Source: Puniceicoccus vermicola (GTDB taxonomy: Bacteria; Verrucomicrobiota; Verrucomicrobiia; Opitutales; Puniceicoccaceae). From it: a stretch of DNA of 64,000 nucleotides. Both the position numbers and the translations under genes were made by a program. The stretch covers positions 1 to 64,000 of the forward strand of contig NZ_JACHVA010000139.1 in NCBI RefSeq assembly GCF_014230055.1. The letters run 5' to 3'. Under the pieces are notes generated by a model. The model made no database searches, was not told the origin of the DNA, and saw only the letters and a program-made list of their open reading frames with translations. Shown here piece after piece: positions 28,849-37,518 of the stretch (the first letter of the stretch is position 1; the number at the start of each line of letters is the position of its first letter).

Positions 28849-29994
28849 TTGTGGCAAACATTGATGCTGGTCGATCATATCGTAGATATGCCCGATTTTG
28901 AAGATGCCCGTCCTCACCGGCCGGAGAATGTTACCGAGACTTACAGCCCCAGTCGCAGTAAAAGACGGAGTCCTGGTCCTGACCGAAAAAAGAGCAGTTC
29001 CGACCGTCCTCGTTCGAGCCGATCGCCTCGTCCCTCGCGGAGATCCTCGGTATCTCTTCCGAAAGAGGAAACGTTTCTGGGAATGATCGGAGGATTTTTT
29101 CGGGCTCTTTTCGGCGGAGGTTCGCCGAAGAGTGAACGTCCAGGTCGTCCGCAAGGACGCTCCAGTTCCCAGAGAGGGTCCCGTTCCTCCTCTGGCTCTG
29201 GAAGCCGCAGCTCCTCACAAGGAAGGGGTAATGGATCACGAAGTCGCGGAGGACGTCGATCTGGTTCGCGCTCGGAAAGCTCGCGATCGGAGGGTTCCCG
29301 CGCGGAAGGATCCAGGTCGCAGGGTTCTCGCTCGCAGGGAAGTCGCTCGAGAGGGGGCGAGGGTGAAAATTCCTCTTCGTCGGATTCGCAACGCTCTTCG
29401 GGCCAAAAACGTCGCCGCTCCCGGAGCCGCCGCCGCAGTGGGGATCGTCAAAACAGTGGGGATCGTCAGAAAAGTGAGGGGCGTGATTCTTCGCCTTCGA
29501 GTCCTTCTCCGTCAGCGAATGCCCAAAAATCTTCGAAAACGTTCCGGACGGGAGAATTGCACCCGGCAGTCGAGGAACGAAAGATATCTGAGGCTGATTC
29601 GAGTAGTGTAGCAGAGCGCTACTCCCGCCCTTCTGCTAAGCCCGTTCCTCCAGCAAAGCCTGCAAACGAAGAACTGACTCGAAAGGATGCGGCCGAGAAA
29701 TCGGGCGATTCCGGTTCTGATTCTCGGGAAAAACGGCCCCGCTCGGATTCGTCCAGAAGATCCTCCTCGGGGAGCCGGGGATCAGGGTCCTCCTCCCGGT
29801 CCAGGAGGCAGGGGTCCGGTTCGAAGCCAGCACGTGCTCCTAGTCCGATGATCGACGTCGTTTCCGATCGGAGCTTGAACGATTCCGTGGAGGTTCCGGG
29901 GCGCTATGCCCGCCGTTCGCTGAGGGATTCCCGTTCGGCCCGCAAGCGCCGAACTCCGGGTGAGTTTGAGAAAAAAGACTCTAGGGAGTCCTGA
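28849..29994 (+). CDS. Ser/Arg-rich low-complexity protein
   Basis: Up to 381 aa, and highly unusual in composition. Long tracts alternate Ser, Arg and Gly (SRSQGSRSQGSRSRGG), and RRRSRSRRRSGDRQNSGDRQK recalls eukaryotic SR domains. The net charge is strongly positive. A single ordered island lies near residues 73-91 (EETFLGMIGGFFRALFGGG), an amphipathic or membrane-binding helix. The start is uncertain. TTG at 28849 follows a GGAG, while ATGs at 28864 and 28888 are alternatives. Codon-level variation between repeats argues for real coding. It lies between lolD and murA on the same strand. An RNA- or envelope-binding role is possible but unproven. Confidence 0.65.
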   Translation: MWQTLMLVDHIVDMPDFEDARPHRPENVTETYSPSRSKRRSPGPDRKKSSSDRPRSSRSPRPSRRSSVSLPKEETFLGMIGGFFRALFGGGSPKSERPGRPQGRSSSQRGSRSSSGSGSRSSSQGRGNGSRSRGGRRSGSRSESSRSEGSRAEGSRSQGSRSQGSRSRGGEGENSSSSDSQRSSGQKRRRSRSRRRSGDRQNSGDRQKSEGRDSSPSSPSPSANAQKSSKTFRTGELHPAVEERKISEADSSSVAERYSRPSAKPVPPAKPANEELTRKDAAEKSGDSGSDSREKRPRSDSSRRSSSGSRGSGSSSRSRRQGSGSKPARAPSPMIDVVSDRSLNDSVEVPGRYARRSLRDSRSARKRRTPGEFEKKDSRES

Positions 29995-30015
29995 TCTTCC
30001 GGTTTATTTTTCAGT

Positions 30016-31311
30016 ATGGATGTTATTCGGATTAAGGGCGGACGCCCGCTGAAGGGTCGTATCACGGCGGGAGGCGCGAAGAACTCGGTGCTCCCGATAT
30101 TTGCGGCCTGCCTGCTCACGGAAGAAGAATGCATCATTCGCAATGTCCCGGATCTGAGCGATGTCCGCTACATGGGGCGTATCCTCGAGCATGTGGGGGC
30201 ATCGGTCGTTGAGGAAGGAGATGGGGTATGGCGGATCCGAGCTCAAGAAGTTCGCTCCGAGGCTCCCTACGAGTTGGTGCGGAAGATGAGGGCGTCCATT
30301 TGCCTTCTCGGCTCCTTGGTTGGGCGTCTGGGAGAAGCGAAGGTTTCCATGCCCGGAGGCTGCGTCATCGGGCCTCGACCGATTGATCTGCATTTAAAAG
30401 GGCTGCGAAAACTTTCGTGCAAAGTCGATGTCGAGGCCGGCTACCTGCAGGTAGACGGATCGAATCGCCGGGGTGGAGGGGTTTTCCTCGGGGGGCGTTA
30501 CGGCAGCACTGTGACGGGTACGGCGAATCTTCTCATGGCAGCAGTGACCACTCCGGGAACGACTCGAATCGAGTGTGCCGCCTGCGAGCCAGAAATCGTC
30601 GACCTCTGCGCAGTTCTCGGAAAAATGGGGGCGCAGATTGAAGGCGTCGGGAGCCCGACTCTGATCGTGCACGGGATCGATGCTCTCCGCGGCGTCGACC
30701 ACACCGTGATTGATGACCGTATCGAGACCGGAACCTATCTCATCGCGGCCGCGCTCACGGGCTCCGATTTGGAAGTGAAAGGAGCCCCTCCCTCGATGTT
30801 GGGAGCCCTGCACGACAAGATGGAGGAGGCCGGTGTCGATTTGATTTACAGAGAGGGGCTTTGGACTGTCCATGCCTCGGGACCACGCATTCCAGTAGAC
30901 CTGATTACGCTGCCGCATCCCGGCTTCCCGACCGACCTCCAAGCGCAGATGTGCACCCTGATGGCGGTGACCCCGGGCATCAGTGTGCTCACGGAACGGA
31001 TTTACCCGAACCGCTTCATGCACGTGTCCGAACTCCAGCGAATGGGTGCGGATTTGGCCATCGAAGGGGCCTCCTGCATCGTAAAAGGGGTGAAGAAACT
31101 CTCCGGTGCGCCCGTCATGGCTTCGGATCTGCGGGCGAGTGCTGCATTGGTCCTCGCGGGCCTGGTCGCCGATGGGGACACTTGGATTCAGCGGGTTTAC
31201 CACTTGGACCGAGGGTACCAGCGCATGGACGAGAAGCTTCGGGATGTTGGTGCTTCGGTCGAACGTCTACCTGCGGCAGAAATGCCTAAGCACTTGCTCG
31301 GGGAGGATTAG
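30016..31311 (+). CDS. murA: UDP-N-acetylglucosamine 1-carboxyvinyltransferase
   Basis: First committed step of peptidoglycan synthesis, adding enolpyruvate to UDP-GlcNAc. The protein has 431 aa and two EPSP-synthase-like domains. The N-terminal GGRPLKGRITAGGAKNSVLP carries the Lys/Asn pair. The active-site loop MPGGCVIGPRPIDLHL keeps the catalytic Cys (so it should be fosfomycin sensitive). FPTDLQAQM carries the catalytic Asp, and DLRASAALVLAGLVA is the final substrate helix. The ATG at 30016 lies 22 bp after the SR-rich gene stop. Upstream and downstream genes are unrelated apart from a general envelope theme. Confidence 0.96.
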   Translation: MDVIRIKGGRPLKGRITAGGAKNSVLPIFAACLLTEEECIIRNVPDLSDVRYMGRILEHVGASVVEEGDGVWRIRAQEVRSEAPYELVRKMRASICLLGSLVGRLGEAKVSMPGGCVIGPRPIDLHLKGLRKLSCKVDVEAGYLQVDGSNRRGGGVFLGGRYGSTVTGTANLLMAAVTTPGTTRIECAACEPEIVDLCAVLGKMGAQIEGVGSPTLIVHGIDALRGVDHTVIDDRIETGTYLIAAALTGSDLEVKGAPPSMLGALHDKMEEAGVDLIYREGLWTVHASGPRIPVDLITLPHPGFPTDLQAQMCTLMAVTPGISVLTERIYPNRFMHVSELQRMGADLAIEGASCIVKGVKKLSGAPVMASDLRASAALVLAGLVADGDTWIQRVYHLDRGYQRMDEKLRDVGASVERLPAAEMPKHLLGED

Positions 31312-31370
31312 TGTCAGAGCATTTGCCTCTCGCTTTCACCACTCTTTCAACAATATAAAAGGATTTAGTT

Positions 31371-32417
31371 ATGGCTAAAAAAGTTGCTCTTTTGACCGGA
31401 ATCACCGGTCAGGACGGTTCATACCTCGCAGAATTGCTGCTGGAAAAAGGGTATGAAGTCCACGGGATGGTTCGACGTTCAAGCTCGTTCAACACTGGAC
31501 GAATTGATCACCTCTTCAATGACCCTGAGGTGCACGGACAAACCCTTTTCCTCCATCATGGAGATTTGACGGACTCCAGTAATCTGAACCGACTCTTAGA
31601 GAAAGTTCAGCCGGACGAGATTTATAACCTCGGGGCCATGAGCCACGTGAAAGTCTCCTTTGAGGTGCCGGAGTATACGGCTGACGTGGATGCGATCGGA
31701 ACTCTTCGTTTCCTCGACGCGATCAAGGAGACCGGATTGCGGACTCGTTTTTACCAAGCCTCGACCAGTGAACTCTATGGCAAGGTGCAGGAGGTTCCAC
31801 AGACAGAGAAGACCCCGTTTTACCCACGTTCACCTTACGGGGTCGCCAAGCTTTACGGTTTTTGGATCATTGTGAATTACCGTGAGTCCTACGGAATCCA
31901 CGCCTGCAACGGGATTCTCTTCAATCACGAATCCCCGCGTCGTGGGGAGACCTTTGTGACCCGCAAGATTACCCGCGCGGCCGCCCGAATCGCTCACGGC
32001 CTTCAGGAAGACCTGAAGCTGGGGAATATGGATGCCAAGCGCGACTGGGGTTATGCCCCCGAGTATGTCGAAGGCATGTGGCGCATCCTTCAGCACGAAG
32101 AGCCGGACGATTTTGTCCTCGCGACCAACGAAACGCGAACCGTTCGGGAGTTTGTCAGCGAAGCCTTTGGCGAACTGGACATTACTCTGAACTGGGAAGG
32201 CGAAGGTGTCGACGAGGTCGGAATCGATGCGAAGACCGGCAAGAAAGTCGTTGTCGTCGATCCGAATTATTTCCGCCCAGCCGAAGTCGACCTTCTGATT
32301 GGAGATGCGACCAAGGCCAAGGAAAAGTTGGGCTGGGAAGCGAAGACCAAGTTTGCCGAATTGGCTCGATTGATGGCCCGCGCGGACTACGACAAAGTCG
32401 CCCGCCGCGGTTTCTGA
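31371..32417 (+). CDS. gmd: GDP-mannose 4,6-dehydratase
   Basis: Converts GDP-mannose to GDP-4-keto-6-deoxymannose, first step to GDP-L-fucose. It is a 348 aa extended SDR protein with the NADP loop [24 protein letters not shown] and [30 protein letters not shown] carries the catalytic Thr/Ser-Glu, and [12 protein letters not shown] the Yxxx[18 protein letters not shown] is a Gmd hallmark. It is followed after nine bases by fcl, the next enzyme. The pair supports a fucose or fucose-derived sugar in surface polysaccharide. Confidence 0.96.
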   Translation: MAKKVALLTGITGQDGSYLAELLLEKGYEVHGMVRRSSSFNTGRIDHLFNDPEVHGQTLFLHHGDLTDSSNLNRLLEKVQPDEIYNLGAMSHVKVSFEVPEYTADVDAIGTLRFLDAIKETGLRTRFYQASTSELYGKVQEVPQTEKTPFYPRSPYGVAKLYGFWIIVNYRESYGIHACNGILFNHESPRRGETFVTRKITRAAARIAHGLQEDLKLGNMDAKRDWGYAPEYVEGMWRILQHEEPDDFVLATNETRTVREFVSEAFGELDITLNWEGEGVDEVGIDAKTGKKVVVVDPNYFRPAEVDLLIGDATKAKEKLGWEAKTKFAELARLMARADYDKVARRGF

Positions 32418-32426
32418 TGATTTCGC

Positions 32427-33374
32427 ATGACTCCTGACTCGAAAATTTTCGTGGCAGGCCACCGGGGGATGGTGGGGAGTGGTGTGGTCCGCAAGCTCAA
32501 GGCGGCGGGCTTTACCAATATCATCACGGTTCGCCGCACTGAGGTGGACCTCACCCGTGAAGAGCCAACGCTTGAGTTCCTCATGGATCAACGGCCCGAT
32601 GTGGTCGTGAATTCTGCCGCAAAGGTCGGAGGCATCTACGCCAATAACACCTATCCTGCGGAGTTTCTTCACGAGAACCTAGCCATGGGGCTGAACCTCG
32701 TTCACGGTTCCTACAAAGCGGGAGTAGGGCGGCTCTTGAATCTCGGGAGCACCTGTATCTATCCGCGGGAAGCGCCGCAGCCGATCCCTGAGGATTCGCT
32801 CCTGACCTCTCCTTTGGAGAAGACCAACGAAGCCTACGCTTTGGCGAAAATCGCGATCCTCAAGCTCTGTCAATATTACCGCAAACAGTATGGGGTGCTC
32901 TTTCACTCGGCGATGCCGACCAACCTTTATGGGACGGGAGACAACTATCATCCGGAGAACTCCCACGTTCTCCCCGGTTTGATCCGCCGTTTTCACGAGG
33001 CGGCTGAGGCAAAGAAGTCCGAAGTCGTGGTTTGGGGAACGGGAACGCCCTTGCGCGAATTCCTTCACGTCGATGATCTGGCGGAAGCGGTGCTTCACCT
33101 CCTCTCCCTCGAGAATCCGCCCGATTGGGTGAATGTGGGGACGGGAGTCGATTGCTCGATTCGCGAACTCGCCGAGACGATTGCCAGTGTCGTCGGGTTT
33201 CAAGGGGAGTTGGTCTTTGACCCCTCTAAGCCAGATGGCACGCCTCGCAAGCTAACCGATATCTCCCGCATCCGGGAAACGGGCTGGGACGCCAAGATTT
33301 CTCTCAAAGAGGGACTCGAACGCACCTACCGCGAGTTTTGCGAGGGTCTAGCTGACGGTTCCGTCCGCTTGTAG
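32427..33374 (+). CDS. fcl: GDP-L-fucose synthase
   Basis: Epimerises and reduces the Gmd product to GDP-L-fucose. It is a 315 aa extended SDR with the NADP loop [40 protein letters not shown], the catalytic region [32 protein letters not shown] (YxxxK) and [21 protein letters not shown], all typical for WcaG/Fcl. ATG at 32427 lies nine bases after gmd. A terminator-like hairpin follows at 33468. Glycosyltransferases that would use GDP-fucose are not in the window. Confidence 0.96.
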   Translation: MTPDSKIFVAGHRGMVGSGVVRKLKAAGFTNIITVRRTEVDLTREEPTLEFLMDQRPDVVVNSAAKVGGIYANNTYPAEFLHENLAMGLNLVHGSYKAGVGRLLNLGSTCIYPREAPQPIPEDSLLTSPLEKTNEAYALAKIAILKLCQYYRKQYGVLFHSAMPTNLYGTGDNYHPENSHVLPGLIRRFHEAAEAKKSEVVVWGTGTPLREFLHVDDLAEAVLHLLSLENPPDWVNVGTGVDCSIRELAETIASVVGFQGELVFDPSKPDGTPRKLTDISRIRETGWDAKISLKEGLERTYREFCEGLADGSVRL

Positions 33375-33467
33375 CCTTCTTGGCTGGGGCCCCTCTTCTT
33401 ACTTGGACCGTAGAGCAAGGGCTGAGTAGCTGGCTAAAACATGACCCCTCCGCTTCCGATGGAAGCA

Positions 33468-33494
33468 CCTCCCCTGCTTGCATGGGAGGAGTTT
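33468..33494 (+). terminator. Possible terminator downstream of fcl
   Basis: CCTCCC (33468-33473) pairs with GGGAGG (33484-33489) across a ten-base loop, followed by AGTTTTAT. The stem is short and the T tract weak, so termination may be partial. It lies 94 bp after the fcl stop. Confidence 0.45.
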
Positions 33495-33524
33495 TATAGT
33501 CCTCTTACGAGGAAGAGGTTCCGC

Positions 33525-33739
33525 CAAAGCTGTCCATCCTCGTCGACTGGGTGGTGGGCGCTTAAGCAACCCACCCACAAAAAGTAGTGAGAGCTTCCAG
33601 CTCTCTCAATTACGTAGGAAAGGAGAAGAGCTTCGTATCGGCGAGAGGAAGCTCTTCTGTCAAAGCTGTCGATCCTCGTCGACTGGGCGGTGGGTGCTTA
33701 AGAAACCCACCCACAAAAAGTAGTGAGAGCTTCCAGCTC
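33525..33739. repeat. Two copies of a 79 bp structured repeat, 136 bp apart, between fcl and pal
   Basis: Copies at 33525-33603 and 33661-33739 differ at only four of 79 positions by my alignment. Each contains GGTGGG and CCCACC flanking a central GCTTAAG (a hairpin) and ends in GAGAGCT-TCC-AGCTC, a second small hairpin that is a perfect 7 bp palindrome in copy 1. Between the copies an 11 bp perfect inverted repeat, AGAAGAGCTTC (33624-33634) and GAAGCTCTTCT (33648-33658), forms another stem. Copy 1 is preceded by a comparable stem at 33501-33518. No ORF of interest is present. The second copy ends 13 bases before the pal stop. Confidence 0.8.
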
Positions 33740-33752
33740 CGGCGGGATTTCC

Positions 33753-34337
33753 TTAGCGAACGATGACCAGCTCGGCCTTACGGTCGAGGGCACGGCCTTC
33801 GGGGCCGGCGTCCGGAGCGGCTTCAAGATCCCCTTTGGAGAGAATCTCGACCCGGGAAGGGTCGATGCCGAGGCTGATGATATAGTCCTTCACGCTGGTC
33901 GCGCGGCGGTCACCGAGAGCGAGATTGTACTCCGTTGTGCCTTTCCAGTCGCAGTATCCTTCGATGAGAAGATAGTCATCGGGAGCGGCGCGCAGGGCGT
34001 CAGCAACTTGCTCGAGAGTGGAGCGATCGACCGGGCGAACAAAACTCTGGTCAAAATCGAAATAGATGGTGGGGAAAACGTTACGGATCTGTTCGCCTTC
34101 GAGAATGTTGAAGGCCGAGTCGCGTGGCATCAGGCCTTCACCGGAGAGGTCTTCGTTGTAAGCAGATGCGCCAGGATTTGTGCTAAATGACGGATCCTTG
34201 GGAAGAGTATTAAAGTCCGGGCGTGTCGGGCTTTGTCCAATCACCGTGGCGCTCGGATCGGGCTTGGGAGTCTTGGTACAAGCGGAGAGGGCAGCGAGAA
34301 GAGCGATTCCGAGGCAGATACGATGGTGAAGACGCAT
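33753..34337 (-). CDS. pal: Peptidoglycan-associated lipoprotein, OmpA family
   Basis: A 194 aa lipoprotein. The signal peptide ends in the lipobox LSAC (acylated Cys at about residue 20). Residues about 85-194 form an OmpA/Pal domain: IYFDFDQSFVRP, LLIEGYCDWKGTTEYNLALGDRRA with the usual Asp and Arg that bind meso-DAP, and VEILSKGDLEAAPD. It should sit at the outer membrane and bind peptidoglycan as part of Tol-Pal. The tolQ/tolR/tolA-like genes lie 24 kb away (57.7-59.7 kb). No TolB is in the window. Confidence 0.88.
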   Translation of the reverse strand: MRLHHRICLGIALLAALSACTKTPKPDPSATVIGQSPTRPDFNTLPKDPSFSTNPGASAYNEDLSGEGLMPRDSAFNILEGEQIRNVFPTIYFDFDQSFVRPVDRSTLEQVADALRAAPDDYLLIEGYCDWKGTTEYNLALGDRRATSVKDYIISLGIDPSRVEILSKGDLEAAPDAGPEGRALDRKAELVIVR

Positions 34338-34531
34338 GGTTCGTATGGTTGGAGAAATTCCCTACAGCGTAAAGCCTTTCTTTAGCAGGGAAAGAAAATC
34401 GTTGGTGAAAAATGAAAAATGCAAGGGTGGAGTTCAATCCACGGTAAAAAGGTGGATACTAATTTCTTGGAAAAGTAAAGGAACCTCGACGGGCTCCCGC
34501 GAAATCTTTTGCGGCGAATCCAAGCATTTAC

Positions 34532-35725
34532 CTATGATTTTCCGGTCCAACGCCGATATTCTTCGGCAAAGGTTCCTTCCCGAATGGATCGGCGGATCTC
34601 GCTGGCCATCCAAGTCATGAAAGCAATGTTGTGGATGGCGAGAAGTTGTCCGCCGAGAAGTTCGCCCGCCTTGAAGAGGTGGTGCAGGTAGGCGCGGGAG
34701 TAATTGCGTGAAGCCGGTGCGATGAGACGGTCATCGAGGGGGGAGAGATCTTCGCGGAAACGGGAATTCTTGATGTTGATGTGTTCTTTTCCGTCGTTTT
34801 CCCAGGGGCGGCAGAGGGCTCCCCCATGGCGAGCGAGTCGAGTAGGGTGCACGCAGTCAAAGGTGTCGATCCCCATGGCAGCCCCTTCCCAGAGGTCGCG
34901 AAGGCCGCCGATTCCGAGAAGGTGAGTGGGGCGATCGTCGCGGAGATGGCGGCGGGCCCATCCGGTCACTTCCCGCATCTGGGCTTTGTCCGAGCCGAGC
35001 GATCCGCCGATGGCCTGGCCGAAGAAAGGTTGCTCGGCGACAAACTGGGCGCTCTCGCGGCGGAGGTCTTCGTAAACGCCTCCCTGCACGATACCGTAGA
35101 GAGCTTGGGTGCCGTCATCCCCGCGTTCGAATTCTTCGCGGCTCCGCACGGCCCAGCGATGACTCATCTGCATCGAGCGGGCCGTGTACTCCCGTTCGAC
35201 GTGGAAGGGAGTGCATTCGTCGAGGACGACAATGAGATCCGCTCCGAGTTTCCGTTGGGTCTGAATCGAGCTCTCTGGGGTGAGAAGGATCTTCTCCCCA
35301 TTGACGTAAGAATGGAAACGCGCGCCTTCCTCCGAGAGTTTGACCCCCGGGCCCTGGGCACCGATGCGGCGGCGGCCCTTGATTTCGTCGGCGATCCAAC
35401 CATGGCCAATGCTGAAAATCTGGAATCCACCGGAGTCGGTCAGCATCGGGCCATCCCAGTCCATCATTTTGTGGAGACCGCCATGGGCGGCTACGATATC
35501 GGGACCGGGTTGCAGGAGCAGGTGATAGGTGTTGGACAGGATGATGTCGGCGCCCGCCTCGCGCAGCTGGTCGGTGGTGACTCCTTTGATGGCCGCCTTT
35601 GTGGCACAAAAGATGAAATTGGGAGTCTCAATGGTGCCGTGTGGGGTGCGCAGGAGTCCAGTGCGGGCGGCGGTTTGCGCATCACTTTGTTGGATGTCGA
35701 AGGAGAATTGGGAATCGGCGCTCAT
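34532..35725 (-). CDS. tgt: tRNA-guanine transglycosylase, chlamydial-like, zinc cysteines absent
   Basis: A 397 aa TIM-barrel enzyme exchanging G34 of tRNA for a 7-deazaguanine base. Catalytic features are kept: LTDSGGFQ (Asp97), VVLDEC (Asp169), GIVQGG (Gln214) and FDCVHPTR (Asp290). The zinc site of normal Tgt, CxCxxC before the RNYSRAYL segment, reads LIAPAS here (334-339), so the three Cys are gone, while the fourth ligand His365 remains. The specificity loop is AIGGSLGSD, with Gly244 where preQ1-using enzymes carry Val. From memory, chlamydial and eukaryotic queuine-using enzymes also have Gly or a similar loop there. The start overlaps the yhhQ stop by four bases. Confidence 0.88.
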   Translation of the reverse strand: MSADSQFSFDIQQSDAQTAARTGLLRTPHGTIETPNFIFCATKAAIKGVTTDQLREAGADIILSNTYHLLLQPGPDIVAAHGGLHKMMDWDGPMLTDSGGFQIFSIGHGWIADEIKGRRRIGAQGPGVKLSEEGARFHSYVNGEKILLTPESSIQTQRKLGADLIVVLDECTPFHVEREYTARSMQMSHRWAVRSREEFERGDDGTQALYGIVQGGVYEDLRRESAQFVAEQPFFGQAIGGSLGSDKAQMREVTGWARRHLRDDRPTHLLGIGGLRDLWEGAAMGIDTFDCVHPTRLARHGGALCRPWENDGKEHINIKNSRFREDLSPLDDRLIAPASRNYSRAYLHHLFKAGELLGGQLLAIHNIAFMTWMASEIRRSIREGTFAEEYRRWTGKS

Positions 35726-36486
35726 GGCTGGGAAAGGGTTTCGGATTTTGGTGGTTTGGCCCAGTAGACGATCGGGCTGTCGAGAATGGCGACGGCGACG
35801 CGAAGCCCATAGGTTCCGAGTATATAGGTAAAGATCAGCGGTTTCCAGCCGACGGGATCGGGGGAGAAAACGACGAAAGCAAGAACACTGAAAACGACGC
35901 TGTCGACCAGTGCCGAAATCCAGGTGGAAAGGTTATTGCGGAGCCAGAGATACTTGCCATGCGTCACGGCGCGCAACCGGCTGAAGACCCAGATGTCGTT
36001 GAACTGGCTGATGAGATAGGCGGCAAGACTGGCGATGAGGATCCCCGGTGCGGGGAGGAAGATGGCCTCGAGGTTTTCCTGCATTTGCGCGGCTGAGGCT
36101 CCGAGAGCTCCGTCAGAGGGATCGAGCGGACGGAAGGCGAGGGCCGCGAAGAGAAAGAGATCGAAGAGAACCAACCCGGCAAATCCGAGGATCACCCCTC
36201 GGCGGGCCGCGGGGGCACCGTGATACTCCGTAAGAATATCAGTGCAAAGAAAGGTGGTGGAGAAAAGGATGGTCCCCAGCGCGACCGGATCGGGAAAGAC
36301 TGAAAATTGGGTCAGCTTGAGGACATGAAGATTCCCTCCGATGATCGCGACGGCCATGTAGACATAGAGGCCTGCGGGGCCCATCCAGCGGTGGAGGACG
36401 AGGATCACCGCGAACGCGGTGAGCAGAAGGCAAACCCAGATGATCTCCGGTGGGAGAGCCTGGAGGCTGTCGAGAAGTTCCCTCAC
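35722..36486 (-). CDS. yhhQ: YhhQ/QPTR family queuosine-precursor transporter
   Basis: A 254 aa membrane protein with about six to seven hydrophobic segments, of the VUT_1/YhhQ family. Family marks are FSTTFLCTDILTEYHGAPAARRGVILGF, AYLISQFNDIWVFSRLRAVTHGKYLWLRNNLSTW and DSVVFSVLAFVVF (given here as short parts TDILTEYHG, SQFNDIWVFSRL and WLRNNLSTW). YhhQ proteins import queuine or preQ1/preQ0 bases. The gene is translationally coupled to tgt (ATGA). A neighbouring base-exchange enzyme makes import of a ready-made base very likely. Confidence 0.9.
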   Translation of the reverse strand: MRELLDSLQALPPEIIWVCLLLTAFAVILVLHRWMGPAGLYVYMAVAIIGGNLHVLKLTQFSVFPDPVALGTILFSTTFLCTDILTEYHGAPAARRGVILGFAGLVLFDLFLFAALAFRPLDPSDGALGASAAQMQENLEAIFLPAPGILIASLAAYLISQFNDIWVFSRLRAVTHGKYLWLRNNLSTWISALVDSVVFSVLAFVVFSPDPVGWKPLIFTYILGTYGLRVAVAILDSPIVYWAKPPKSETLSQP

Positions 36487-36525
36487 TGCGGGACTGGCTG
36501 ATGGTTGGACCGAAAGTCGGTCCGA

Positions 36526-37518
36526 TCAGATGAAGTACTCGATGTAGGCTTTCTCACGAAGCCGCTGAAGCCAATTTTCCTGGGCTTCACGAGCGATCTG
36601 GTCGGAAAGCATTTCTTCAATCGTGCCTCGGACTTCTGCGAGAGGAATTGGGCCGGGCTCGCGGATCTTTTCGACGTAGAAAAAGAAAATGCTCTTCTGA
36701 AAAGAGACCGGATCACTGACCGCGCCTTCCGGAAGGGCGAAAACGACATCACTGAGTTCGCGGCGGAGGTCCGAGCTGCCAACCCACCCGAGGCTACCCC
36801 CACGGCGGGCCAGGCCGTCCATGCTCATCTTCCGGGCGACCTCTTGGAAAGAGGTGCCATCGGCGAGCATTTCTTCCACGGTGGCGGTCTTCTCCTCTAC
36901 CGTTTCTCCCTCACTGCTGGGAGTCAGGGAGATTTGGAAGAGTTTGACCTCCTTGCCCCGTTGGAATTGCGCCTGGTTCTCCTCGTAAAATTCTTTGATC
37001 ATCTGCGGGCTGATCTCGGCCTGATTGCGTCGCATCTGCTGTTTCATCACCTGCACGATGATTTTGTCTTTCAGATCATCGCGAAAATCACGCACCGTTT
37101 GGTCCTGACTACGCAGGTAGGTGAGGAAGCGGTCCCGTTCGCCGTTGAAGTCTTCTTGGATCACATCGTTGAACTCACCCTCAATGTAGGATTTCGGAAT
37201 CGTCATCCCCTTGGTGTGGAAATTCTCCACGATCAGAATCTGGTCGATCAGGTTTTGCAGCACATCCCGTTGCAGGCGGTTCAGGTTGGCGTTGTATTCC
37301 TGCTCGTTTGAAGAAATGCGGGAGACCTGCCGGAGGAGGGGCTCCATCTCGCGGCGAACTTGCTCAAAGGTGATGATTTTCCCCTCAACCTTGGCGGCGA
37401 TCGCGTTGGGGCGATCGGGTTCCCACATCTGGTCGACGCTTTCCTGAGCGGAAAGAATCGAGCCTGCGAGGAAAAGAATCAGGCCGATAGGCCGAAGAAA
37501 AAGGTGGTGGAGGTTCAT
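36526..37518 (-). CDS. SurA-like periplasmic peptidyl-prolyl isomerase
   Basis: A 330 aa exported foldase. It has a signal peptide at about 1-24 and a SurA-type N-terminal chaperone domain at about 35-170 (AIAAKVEGKIITFEQVRREM, ALQNLIDQ-type helices). A single parvulin domain lies at about 185-295 (EVKLFQISLTP, SMDGLARRGGSLGWVGSSDL, FQKSIFFFYVEKI). It should help outer membrane proteins fold. Its ATG overlaps the mfd stop by four bases, so it is cotranslated with a DNA repair gene. A second parvulin domain, present in E. coli SurA, is absent. Confidence 0.87.
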   Translation of the reverse strand: MNLHHLFLRPIGLILFLAGSILSAQESVDQMWEPDRPNAIAAKVEGKIITFEQVRREMEPLLRQVSRISSNEQEYNANLNRLQRDVLQNLIDQILIVENFHTKGMTIPKSYIEGEFNDVIQEDFNGERDRFLTYLRSQDQTVRDFRDDLKDKIIVQVMKQQMRRNQAEISPQMIKEFYEENQAQFQRGKEVKLFQISLTPSSEGETVEEKTATVEEMLADGTSFQEVARKMSMDGLARRGGSLGWVGSSDLRRELSDVVFALPEGAVSDPVSFQKSIFFFYVEKIREPGPIPLAEVRGTIEEMLSDQIAREAQENWLQRLREKAYIEYFI

